A DNA stretch of 64,000 nt from Palsa-343 sp036269135 (GTDB lineage Bacteria; Acidobacteriota; Terriglobia; Terriglobales; Acidobacteriaceae), in NCBI GenBank assembly GCA_036269135.1, contig DATASQ010000053.1:62001-126000 (forward strand). Direction: 5' to 3'. Position 1 is the first letter of the stretch. Each line of letters starts with the position of its first letter. Made by a program: the position numbers and the translations under genes. Below are positions 32,520 through 40,305 of the stretch, piece by piece. The notes under the pieces are model-generated. The model had not been told where the DNA came from. It saw nothing but the letters and a program-made list of their open reading frames with translations, and ran no database searches.

Positions 32520-34112
32520 TCAGCGCTGCGGCGTCCCATCTGGGCCGGTTCGCACGCCGTCCCGGGGCGCACCTTCCTCCAGTCTCCGCACCAGCGCCTT
32601 GCGGTCCACCTTCCCGCTCGTGCTCATTGGCAGCGACTCCAGCTCTTCAACCCGCCCCGGCACCATATAAGAAGGCACTCGCTTTTTCATGCCCTCGCGC
32701 ACCGCGTCGCGCCCGACGCCAGGTGCGCAGTGGAACGCCACGATCCCGGTGGCGCGTCCATCGCTCACCGGCCACGCCACCGCCGCCACCAGGTCCGTGG
32801 CCAGCACCTCACGCAGATGCGCCTCAACCTCCTCCAGTTCCACTCGATTTCCCAGCACCTTCACCTGGTTATCCACCCGCCCCAGATGATGAAATGCACC
32901 CGACCCGTCCTGATAAGCCAAATCGCCGGTGCGATACCACCGCCGCCCCTCGATCGTTGGGAATCGTGCCGCCGTCAGCACCGTATCGCCCAGATAGCCG
33001 CGCGCCACCTGCCGCCCCGAAACCACCAGCTCGCCTTCCTCTTCCGGAGGCAGAAACTTCAGGTCCGGGTCCACGATTCCGGCCTCAATCCCCGGGAACG
33101 GTTTCCCGATGGCCAGGGTCCCGCGGTTGCGCGTTACATTCGGTGGCTCCTCCAGTCGTTGCCCGATGCAGTCCACCGTCACTTCCGTCGGCCCGTAGAA
33201 GTTTTCGACAATGCTGTTGGGCGAGGCCATCTGCCACGCCCGGGCCGTCGTGATCGGCAGCGCCTCGCCCGCGAACATCGAGATACGCAGAGACGGGAAG
33301 ACCCCCGCTTTCAACATTTTCATCTGCTCCATCAGCACGGCCGTCGACGGCACCGAAAACCAGATCGTCAGCTCATGGTTGCGGATGAATTTCGCCGGCG
33401 CCATCAGCTGCGCCGACGGCACCACGTAAACGCTGCCTCCCGCCGCCCACGTCACAAACAAATCCAGAACCGAGTTGTCGAATGTCAGCTCCGCCATCTG
33501 CGAGACCCGGTCTGTCCTCTGAAACCCGCACCGTTCCTGCACCACCTTCCGTAACTGAGCCACACATCCGGCCTCGATCGTCACGCCCTTCGGCGTGCCC
33601 GTCGTTCCCGAAGTGAACAGAATGTAGGCCAGCCCGTCATCGGGTACGATCGCAGGCTCCGCCGGTCCCTCTTCGGTCAGCTGGTCGAAGCTCTCCGGGT
33701 CCGGACCCCCGACCACTCTTTCGCTCGTCCTCCGGCCGCAGAGAATCAGCCTCGGCGCATGCCTCAGCACACGCTCGGTCAGCATCTTCAGTCCCCCTGC
33801 ATCGGCAATGATCGCGTCCACCTGCGCCGCCTCCAGAATGCGGATCAGCCGCTCCTCCGGTGTACTCGGATGGACCGGCACATACGCCGCCCCCGCCCAC
33901 AGCGTGCCCAGCACGCCGGCATAGGCTTCCACGCTGCGCGATGCCAGAATCCCAACGCACTTGGTTGGCTGTCGCTGCAGCCAACCCGCGATCCGCCGCG
34001 CCATGCCCGCCAGTTCGCCATAGGACCAGCGCCTCTCGTCCACCACCAGCGCCGTCGCCTCTGCGTCGCGCGCCGCATGCTCACAAAAGGGCAGAGCCAG
34101 GTTGTAATTCAT
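32520..34112 (-). CDS. Free-standing amino-acid adenylation enzyme (NRPS A domain / DltA-like)
   Basis: A 530-residue enzyme covering exactly one adenylation domain. Core motifs: A3 LFTSGTTGTPKG (about 165-176), A4 LTFDNSVLDLF with D212 at the position that binds the substrate amino group, A5 NFYGPTE (304-310), A7 YRTGDL (393-398), A8 GRVDNQVKVLGNRVELEEVE and the catalytic Lys of A10 in STSGKVDRKAL (K501). No carrier or condensation domain is attached. It should activate an amino acid with ATP and load it on the carrier protein at 30720. It is convergent with the methyltransferase gene. DltA (D-alanine ligase) is the closest functional analogue. Confidence 0.88.
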   Translation of the reverse strand: MNYNLALPFCEHAARDAEATALVVDERRWSYGELAGMARRIAGWLQRQPTKCVGILASRSVEAYAGVLGTLWAGAAYVPVHPSTPEERLIRILEAAQVDAIIADAGGLKMLTERVLRHAPRLILCGRRTSERVVGGPDPESFDQLTEEGPAEPAIVPDDGLAYILFTSGTTGTPKGVTIEAGCVAQLRKVVQERCGFQRTDRVSQMAELTFDNSVLDLFVTWAAGGSVYVVPSAQLMAPAKFIRNHELTIWFSVPSTAVLMEQMKMLKAGVFPSLRISMFAGEALPITTARAWQMASPNSIVENFYGPTEVTVDCIGQRLEEPPNVTRNRGTLAIGKPFPGIEAGIVDPDLKFLPPEEEGELVVSGRQVARGYLGDTVLTAARFPTIEGRRWYRTGDLAYQDGSGAFHHLGRVDNQVKVLGNRVELEEVEAHLREVLATDLVAAVAWPVSDGRATGIVAFHCAPGVGRDAVREGMKKRVPSYMVPGRVEELESLPMSTSGKVDRKALVRRLEEGAPRDGVRTGPDGTPQR

Positions 34113-34263
34113 TGGAGCGGTACCAGCGCGAGGGCAGGTGCCTCGACCGGAGAATGCAGCGTCACAGAGGCCATAATTGCATTCATGGTATCGGCCCCGG
34201 GCACGCTCCGGCGATTACTCTTTTGGAAAAAATCGAAGAAACACCAGGTATATAGTGGCCAGC

Positions 34264-35814
34264 ATGACTGCGCGCCTGCTCTTCCGCTCGATCCTGATTC
34301 CCTGCGCCTGTGCGGCGCTTTTGCCGTCGGTGGCGCCCGCATCGCGGCGCGCAGACAATTCCATCGGCCTCTTCGAGAGCCAGTCGGATGTCGGCTCTGT
34401 GACCCCTCCCGGAACCGGGAGCTACGATGCAGCCTCAGGCACCTACACGCTCACCGCTGCAGGCGCCAATCTCTGGGACACCACCGATGCCTTTCACTTC
34501 CTCTGGAAGAAAATCTCCGGAGACGCGGTTCTCACCGCCGACATCCGCTTTCCCGTCACCGCCGGCGAGCACAACCCCCACCGGAAAGCCATCCTGATCT
34601 TCCGCCAGAATCTCACTGCCGGCAGCCCCTATGTCGATGTCGCGCAGCATGGCGTGGGGCTCATGGCGCTGCAGTATCGCGACGCGGAGAACGCGACTAC
34701 CGACGACATCGAGCTGCCGGTGGAGCAGGCGCCACAGCGGCTGCGAATCATCAAGCGCGGCGACACCTTCACCATGGAGCTCAGCATGGGCAGCGAGCCC
34801 CTGCATCCGGTCGGCGCGTCGATCCAGTTGCACCTGCAGGAGCCGTTCTACATTGGCATCGGCCTTTCTTCGCATGATCCCGATCGGGTCGAGAAGGCTG
34901 TCTTTTCCCGCGTGACCATCGAGACGCCGGCTCCTCTTCCGGCCAGCCTTACGCTGAACAGCACACTGCAGACCGTGAATACGGACAATGATTTTGCCCG
35001 CGCCATCGCCGTCTACTCCGCGCCGGTGCACTTTGAAGCGCCCAACTGGTCTCGCGACGGGAAGACCCTGATCTTCGACGAGGACGGCAGGATCATGACG
35101 ATTCCCACCGCGGGCGGAGTCCCGCAGCCTCTCAACATCGGCGACGCGACCCGCTGCAACGGCAGTCACGGCCTGTCGCCGGACGGCCAGTGGCTGGCCA
35201 TCACCTGCAGCACGCCGGGCAAACCGGAATCGCGCGTTTACGTGATGCCCGCCACCGGCGGTACGCCGCGCCTCGTCACCGAGCATCCGAATTCCTACTT
35301 CCACAGCTGGTCGGCCGACGGCAAAACGATCATCTTCACCCGTCCCGATCACGGCGCGAGCAACATCTACGCGATCTCCGCAGGCGGCGGTCCGGAGCGC
35401 GCGCTCACCACCGGCACCGGGATCAGCGACGATCCCGACGCCTCGCCGGACGGCCAGTGGATCTACTTCAACTCCAACCGCGGCGGCAGCATGCAGATCT
35501 GGCGCATGCATCCCGACGGCAGTGGCGCGGAGCCGGTCACGCACGACGGCTTCGTGAACTGGACTCCTCATGTCTCTCCCGATGGAAAATCCATCGTCTT
35601 CATCAGTTATGAGCCAGGGACGACGGGGCACCCGGTCAACCGGCCCATCGCTCTGCGTCTGCTGTCGGTGGACGACGGCAAGATCCGCGTCCTCGTGCAC
35701 CTCACCGGCGGTTCCGGCACCATGAACGTCTCCTCCTGGGCGCCGGACAGCCATCACCTGGCCTTTGTCAGCTACGAGGAGATGCCCGCCTCGGACCCTT
35801 CACCGGCAAACTAA
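34264..35814 (+). CDS. Secreted TolB-like propeller with N-terminal lectin-like domain
   Basis: A 516-residue exported protein: leader TARLLFRSILIPCACAALLPSVAPA; a beta-sandwich region of about 200 residues (FHFLWKKISGDAVLTADIRF, DTFTMELSMGSEPL) resembling DUF1349/concanavalin-like folds; then PD40/WD40-like blades ('SPDGQWLAI', 'SWSADGKTIIFTR', 'SPDGQWIYFNSNRGG', 'SPDGKSIVFIS'). Such proteins bind or sense carbohydrates or act with surface complexes. It diverges from the adenylation gene with a 151-bp gap, and may or may not belong with that pathway. Confidence 0.78.
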   Translation: MTARLLFRSILIPCACAALLPSVAPASRRADNSIGLFESQSDVGSVTPPGTGSYDAASGTYTLTAAGANLWDTTDAFHFLWKKISGDAVLTADIRFPVTAGEHNPHRKAILIFRQNLTAGSPYVDVAQHGVGLMALQYRDAENATTDDIELPVEQAPQRLRIIKRGDTFTMELSMGSEPLHPVGASIQLHLQEPFYIGIGLSSHDPDRVEKAVFSRVTIETPAPLPASLTLNSTLQTVNTDNDFARAIAVYSAPVHFEAPNWSRDGKTLIFDEDGRIMTIPTAGGVPQPLNIGDATRCNGSHGLSPDGQWLAITCSTPGKPESRVYVMPATGGTPRLVTEHPNSYFHSWSADGKTIIFTRPDHGASNIYAISAGGGPERALTTGTGISDDPDASPDGQWIYFNSNRGGSMQIWRMHPDGSGAEPVTHDGFVNWTPHVSPDGKSIVFISYEPGTTGHPVNRPIALRLLSVDDGKIRVLVHLTGGSGTMNVSSWAPDSHHLAFVSYEEMPASDPSPAN

Positions 35815-35943
35815 ACTCTCCATTCAGGTTGCAAACCCTGCGACTCAGGGCGCTTTTGTGCCATCTAAACCAACAGGATGTGCTCTGCTTGCCCCCTGCG
35901 GTACACTCAGGGCAGAGACGTTGTTCCCAGGAGATTTCCGCTT

Positions 35944-36330
35944 ATGGCTACTTCCACCGTTACGACCCATGCGACGCCCGAAGCCATTCCCGTGCCGAAG
36001 GCCACCCCTGTCCAGCTCACCGACAGCGCCGTGAGCAAGGTGCGCGAGATTATGGCGACGCAGGATCCGCTGCCCGCCGGACTCCGCATCGGCGTGGTGG
36101 GCGGCGGCTGTTCCGGCTTTCAGTACTCGATGTCCTTCGAGAACCAGTCCGGCATGATGGACAAGGTGTACGACTTCAGCGGCCTGAAGGTCTTTGTTGA
36201 CGCCACCTCGCTCATGTATCTGAATGGCTGCGTTGTCGACTACGTCGAAACCCTCGAAGCCGCCGGCTTCAAGTTCGACAATCCCGCCGTGAAAAGCACC
36301 TGCGGATGCGGGTCTTCCTTCACCGTCTAA
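35944..36330 (+). CDS. A-type iron-sulfur carrier (IscA/ErpA/SufA family)
   Basis: A 128-residue protein. VQLTDSAVSKVREIM opens the HesB/IscA fold; the three cluster-ligand Cys are in GGGCSGFQY and the C-terminal STCGCGSSF (C-x-C). It delivers Fe-S clusters to apoproteins. The ATG at 35944 was chosen; the first ~20 residues before the fold are Thr/Pro rich. No other isc or suf genes are adjacent. A strong terminator follows. Confidence 0.93.
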   Translation: MATSTVTTHATPEAIPVPKATPVQLTDSAVSKVREIMATQDPLPAGLRIGVVGGGCSGFQYSMSFENQSGMMDKVYDFSGLKVFVDATSLMYLNGCVVDYVETLEAAGFKFDNPAVKSTCGCGSSFTV

Positions 36331-36349
36331 GTCTCAGCACAAGCGTTGA

Positions 36350-36382
36350 GAAAGGCCCGCTCCTGCAGCGGGCCTTTCTATT
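36350..36382. terminator. Bidirectional terminator
   Basis: GAAAGGCCCGCT and AGCGGGCCTTTC form a 12-bp perfect stem with the loop CCTGC. It separates the Fe-S carrier gene from the convergent pilus operon and overlaps the pseudopilin stop codon region. Confidence 0.85.
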
Positions 36383-37472
36383 GCGGCTGGGTCGTCGAAC
36401 TGTCGGGTGAGCTCGAATTGTCCGGCGAGCTCGAATTGTCCGGCGACATGAGGGTCGAACCGTTGTTCGGCGGCTGCGTGGTGCTGCCCCCAAACGGCTG
36501 CGTGGTCGCGCCCCCCAACGGGCTCCCGTTCTGGGTGCCGTTCGTCCCGTTCGGGTTGGCGCCGGCGCCGCCGCCCAGCCCCGCCATGGCCTGCGCCTGA
36601 TCCGCCATCGGATCGTAGTTGAACTCCCACTGGTTGTAGTGCTTCTGCTTCATGTAGGTGATCAGCGAGGGCTTCTTCACCGGCAGGGTAAAGCCCACAA
36701 TCGGTCCTGCTCCGCCGAAGGTCGTGGCCGAAGTGCCCGTGCCCGGCGTATTGGAGCTCGCGCCGAATGTGCTGCCGCCCATCGGGGAGCTGCCGCCCAT
36801 GGGCGAGCTACTCCCCATCGGGGAATTGCCGCCCATCGGGGAGGACGAGCTGCCGCCGAACATCGACCCCGATCCGGCGGACGAACCCGGCGAGCTGCCG
36901 AACCCGGTGTCCGGCGTGCTCGGGCTGCTTCCGAATAATCCACCGCCTGCGGAGCTGCCGCTGGTCGGCGAAGTCGCACTGGCGTCGCCGGCACTGGTGG
37001 CGTCTGCACCGTCAGGGCTCGCGATGGGAACCCCGTTGGCATCGGTGGCCGACGCTACCGGCGCATACATAGAGGCCGTTGAGCCGGCCAGCCCCGCCAT
37101 CGCCATCAGCGGCTGGCCGAAGAAGCCCAGAGGCCGCACGTGTGCCTGCCCGAAGTAGACCGGCTTCCAGTCATCCTTGCCGGTGAGCGGATCCTTATAC
37201 TTCTTGCGCAAAAAGCGCATCTGGTTCGTTTCCACCAGCTGATCGATCGACGTCGGATAATTGCCGAATTTCCGGTAGTACAGCTGAATCGCTCGCCGGT
37301 ACTGCTCGCCGCGGTGAATCGTCTCCAGATCCTTGTCGCGCTGAATCGACCGCGCCATCTTCGGCGCAGCAATCGCAACGCTGATCAGCAGCAGGACACA
37401 CAGGAAAATTGCCGCCAGAAGAACGAATCCATCCTCTGGATCGCATTGGGACGGTTTGGGGGAAGGCTGCAT
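36378..37472 (-). CDS. Pseudopilin-like protein with low-complexity tail
   Basis: A 364-residue protein. The N-terminus EDGFVLLAAIFLCVLLLISVAIAAPKMARSIQRDK-like region is a degenerate pilin helix (GF then hydrophobic, lacking the Glu at +5), followed by a GspG-like segment AIQLYYRKFGNYPTSIDQLVE. From about residue 150 the sequence is Gly/Ser/Pro/Met-rich with repeats of SPMGG and of SPDNSS at the end. It is the last gene of the pilus operon, 7 bp after the PilP-like gene. The tail is unusual and could be a surface-exposed spacer. Confidence 0.75.
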   Translation of the reverse strand: MQPSPKPSQCDPEDGFVLLAAIFLCVLLLISVAIAAPKMARSIQRDKDLETIHRGEQYRRAIQLYYRKFGNYPTSIDQLVETNQMRFLRKKYKDPLTGKDDWKPVYFGQAHVRPLGFFGQPLMAMAGLAGSTASMYAPVASATDANGVPIASPDGADATSAGDASATSPTSGSSAGGGLFGSSPSTPDTGFGSSPGSSAGSGSMFGGSSSSPMGGNSPMGSSSPMGGSSPMGGSTFGASSNTPGTGTSATTFGGAGPIVGFTLPVKKPSLITYMKQKHYNQWEFNYDPMADQAQAMAGLGGGAGANPNGTNGTQNGSPLGGATTQPFGGSTTQPPNNGSTLMSPDNSSSPDNSSSPDSSTTQPQ

Positions 37473-37479
37473 GGGAAAC

Positions 37480-38064
37480 TCAGCTCTGCGACAAAGGCAG
37501 CGTCTGCGTGTGGTTGTACAGCAGGTCCGTCACCTGAATCGACAGCGGGTTGATCTTGATGATTTTGTAGTGGTGATCCACCACGTCGCCTTCCGACGCG
37601 ATGAACACATCGTCATTGTGCAGCAGGAAGGCCTTCTTCGCGCCTCCGGCTGCCTCGTACCCGAAAAACTTCAGATCGATCGGCGGCGGTGGCGGCGGAC
37701 CCGTCGCAATCATCTTCTGCGCCTCCGGCCGTATCGGGCCGATCGGCTTTTCAATCTTCACCGGCGCCGAGTTCATCGAGAATATATTCCGCCCCGTGCC
37801 CGTGTACTCCAGCGACTCCGCTCCCGCCATCACTTCGGGATGCAGCGTCGGATCCAGCTTCGCCAGGGACGGGAGCTTCTGCGCCGCATGTTCTCCTCCC
37901 GAGGTCGGCCCCGGTTGTGCGGAAGCCTCCGGCGCAGGCCTTGCCGCCGGGTTACTGCCGCCAACGAAAACCGATCTAACAAAATAGACGGTTGCCACGG
38001 TCAAAATGATCAACAAAATGACCAAAATCGTGACGTTGCGCTTGTTCTCCAGGCCGGTTTTCAT
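37480..38064 (-). CDS. PilP/GspC-like inner-membrane protein
   Basis: A 194-residue bitopic protein: membrane helix VTILVILLIILTVATVYFV near the N-terminus, a Pro-rich periplasmic linker, and a C-terminal beta domain (IDLKFFGYEAAGG, FLLHNDDVFIASEGDVV, YKIIKINPLSIQVTDL) like the PilP/GspC homology region that contacts the secretin. Its ATG overlaps the PilO stop by 4 nt, showing translational coupling. Confidence 0.75.
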   Translation of the reverse strand: MKTGLENKRNVTILVILLIILTVATVYFVRSVFVGGSNPAARPAPEASAQPGPTSGGEHAAQKLPSLAKLDPTLHPEVMAGAESLEYTGTGRNIFSMNSAPVKIEKPIGPIRPEAQKMIATGPPPPPPIDLKFFGYEAAGGAKKAFLLHNDDVFIASEGDVVDHHYKIIKINPLSIQVTDLLYNHTQTLPLSQS

Positions 38065-38675
38065 GGCGCAACCTCGGCCGCGGCTGGTTCCAGACCCGCT
38101 TTGTCTCCGGACGCCGGCGGCAGATCGGTCGCTCCAGCCTGCACATAGGTCCGCAGCCGCAGCCGCAGATTCACCAGACCGCCCTGTTGTCCGGTCAGCG
38201 TCACCCCGTCGATGATGAAGAAAACATGATCTTTATCGCGTTCCAGATCATTGATGAAATGCATCAGGTCGGTATATTGCCCGCTCAGCCCCGCGTCGAT
38301 GCGGACTTCCGTCAGCCCATCCACCGAAGGGGAGTAGTCATACCCGGAGCGCGACAGCCGTACATGATTCTTTGAGGCCACCGCTCCCAGCTGCGCCAGA
38401 ATCGTCGAATTGTTCGGCGCAATTCGCTGGTCAAAAAATGCCTGCGCCTGCGCATGCGACTCCTCGACCTTCTTCGGCAGACCGTTCAGGTGCTGCATTT
38501 GCGCCTCGAGCTGCCCATAGCGCAGCTCCTGCTGTACATAGGCGCCCGACTGCCCGGAGCGAATCGCCTCCCAGGCCAGCCCAAACTTCACCGCCAGCAC
38601 GATGTCGGCGACGAGGATCACCCCCAGCACCGCAAAATGCAGGTTCAGCTTTGTGAAAAGGGAGCCGCGTTTCAT
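38061..38675 (-). CDS. pilO: PilO-like assembly protein
   Basis: A 204-residue protein with an N-terminal membrane helix (LHFAVLGVILVADIVLAVKFG), a coiled-coil stretch and a ferredoxin-like periplasmic domain (VDGLTEVRIDAGLSGQYTDLMHFINDLER). It pairs with PilN in the inner-membrane alignment complex of type IV pili. It overlaps both neighbours by 4 nt. Confidence 0.82.
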   Translation of the reverse strand: MKRGSLFTKLNLHFAVLGVILVADIVLAVKFGLAWEAIRSGQSGAYVQQELRYGQLEAQMQHLNGLPKKVEESHAQAQAFFDQRIAPNNSTILAQLGAVASKNHVRLSRSGYDYSPSVDGLTEVRIDAGLSGQYTDLMHFINDLERDKDHVFFIIDGVTLTGQQGGLVNLRLRLRTYVQAGATDLPPASGDKAGLEPAAAEVAP

Positions 38676-39388
38676 CGTTTCGGTCCCCCTTGCCGATCAG
38701 CCCGCGGCCTTCTCGGCCGCCTGGCGTTGACCGCATGCTTGCCTGCTGCCGCCTGAGGCTGCTTTTCCTCTTTTTCGGTTTTTTCTGTCGGCTCAATCGG
38801 CAGCGGCCGGTAATCGGCCAGGATGTCGAAGTTCACATCGTTGCTGGTGCTCGCATTCTGAGCCCCGCCCTGAGTGCCCTGCGTTGCCAGGCTCTCCGAC
38901 GCCACCCGCGGCGAAGCGAAGTGCCGGGACTTCTCCAGGTTGCGCACCAGGTCCAGCGCTCGATCCCGATCGCCGGTGACCCGCAGACGGATCGTCACAT
39001 GCCCATCCGCGGCCACGATCGGGTCGAGGCTCAGTACCTGCACTCCGCTCGGCAGCACCGTCTCCAGATCCGTGATCGTCGCCGTCCACGAGAACGCCTT
39101 CTGCCGGAACAGCCCGTTCAGGAAATCCGCCTGCCGCAGAATCGTGGCGTCCTTCGGCTGCTGCATCATCGCCTGATAGGTCTTTTGTTGCTGTTCCAGC
39201 TGCTGAACGCGGTTCTCCACACTGGCGACACGCGCCCGCGCCTCCTCGGCCTGCCCCCGCTCCGTGTGATAGAGGAACCATAACGCCAGCCCCACCAGCA
39301 CGAGGATCAGCGACCATGTCCGCAGCCGGTTGTACACGGGCCGCAGCTCGACGTACGGATGGCTTGCGAGATTGACCGAGATGCGCAT
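38672..39388 (-). CDS. pilN: PilN-like assembly protein
   Basis: A 238-residue bitopic protein: cytoplasmic N-terminus MRISVNLASHPYVELRPVYN (PilM-binding INLLP-like motif, here VNLAS), membrane helix TWSLILVLVGLALWFLYH, coiled coil rich in Glu/Gln, then the fold VLPSGVQVLSLDPIVAADG. The C-terminal 50 residues are charged and not typical of the family. ATG 39388 overlaps the PilM stop; upstream extension is rejected. Confidence 0.85.
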   Translation of the reverse strand: MRISVNLASHPYVELRPVYNRLRTWSLILVLVGLALWFLYHTERGQAEEARARVASVENRVQQLEQQQKTYQAMMQQPKDATILRQADFLNGLFRQKAFSWTATITDLETVLPSGVQVLSLDPIVAADGHVTIRLRVTGDRDRALDLVRNLEKSRHFASPRVASESLATQGTQGGAQNASTSNDVNFDILADYRPLPIEPTEKTEKEEKQPQAAAGKHAVNARRPRRPRADRQGGPKR

Positions 39389-40305
39389 CAGCCCGCCAGT
39401 GCCCCCGTCACGCCCGCCGTCAGTCCCGCCGGGATGCTCGTCATGGTTGAGGCCTGCTCCGGTCCTGCGAAATCCTCGATCTGCGGAACCGGCTCCACCA
39501 TCGCCGCCCATGCAGCCGTACGAGCCGCCGCCGCTCCACCCGACCCCGCATAGTGCACTGTGGCCGGCAGGCTTCGCAGCGTGTCTTCATACCAGGCCAG
39601 CGCTGTAATCACCGCCTGCGCCATCTCCTGATCGCGGGCTTCTGCTTCTGCCGGCAATTCCATCAGACGGTGCAGCAGCAGCTCGTTCCCCTGCGTTACC
39701 GCTGTCGTTACCGATGACCCGGCGTGGTTCACCATCAGCGTCGCATCGCTGCTCTCGATGGCTGCGGAGGCGGCCAAAGTGCTGGGAAGTACGACTCCGG
39801 GCGTATAGCCGGCTTTCCGGACTACCTGCTCGTACTCGGCCAGAACGTCGGCCGGCATCACCGTCACCAGAACGCTCAGTTGCCCGTCGCGCTCGCCCAT
39901 GACCTGGTAGCTCACCGCCGCCGATTCCACCTCGAAGGGCACCATCTTGCGCAGCCGGAAGCGCACCACCGGCAGAGCCTCCGCCCGCTTTCCCGGCAGA
40001 GTGTCGAAATCCAGCAGCAGCACGCGCGCCGCCACGTCCGGAACCACCAGGGTCAGATCCCGGGTCTTTGCGTTCACTTCGTCCAGCGCGCCCTGCACCG
40101 CCGCTGTCACCGCGTCCGGGTCCACCACGTTGGGGACCTTGAGCCCTGGCGCCAGCGCGCCTGCCGCCAGCGGCGCGAAGGCCATCACCGTCTCGCCCCC
40201 ATGGCGATGCGACGAACCGCGCGCCGCGATCACGCCTTCCGGGCGAATCTCGCAGGCCAGCCTGGGGCGTATTCCCGGTTTGCGGGTGGTCGTCCGTTCT
40301 GCCAC
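39388..40305 (-). CDS. pilM: PilM-like actin-fold protein
   Basis: A 305-residue cytoplasmic protein, likely with the actin-like ATPase fold of PilM: LACEIRPEGVIAARG, LTLVVPDVAARVLLLDFDTLP, RKMVPFEVESAAVSYQVMG and LMVNHAGSSVTTAVTQGNEL. It binds PilN and links the ATPase to the periplasmic complex. It starts at GTG, sharing one base with the stop of the ATPase gene. The sequence is divergent from proteobacterial PilM; the assignment rests on fold-like motifs and gene order. Confidence 0.8.
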   Translation of the reverse strand: MAERTTTRKPGIRPRLACEIRPEGVIAARGSSHRHGGETVMAFAPLAAGALAPGLKVPNVVDPDAVTAAVQGALDEVNAKTRDLTLVVPDVAARVLLLDFDTLPGKRAEALPVVRFRLRKMVPFEVESAAVSYQVMGERDGQLSVLVTVMPADVLAEYEQVVRKAGYTPGVVLPSTLAASAAIESSDATLMVNHAGSSVTTAVTQGNELLLHRLMELPAEAEARDQEMAQAVITALAWYEDTLRSLPATVHYAGSGGAAAARTAAWAAMVEPVPQIEDFAGPEQASTMTSIPAGLTAGVTGALAG

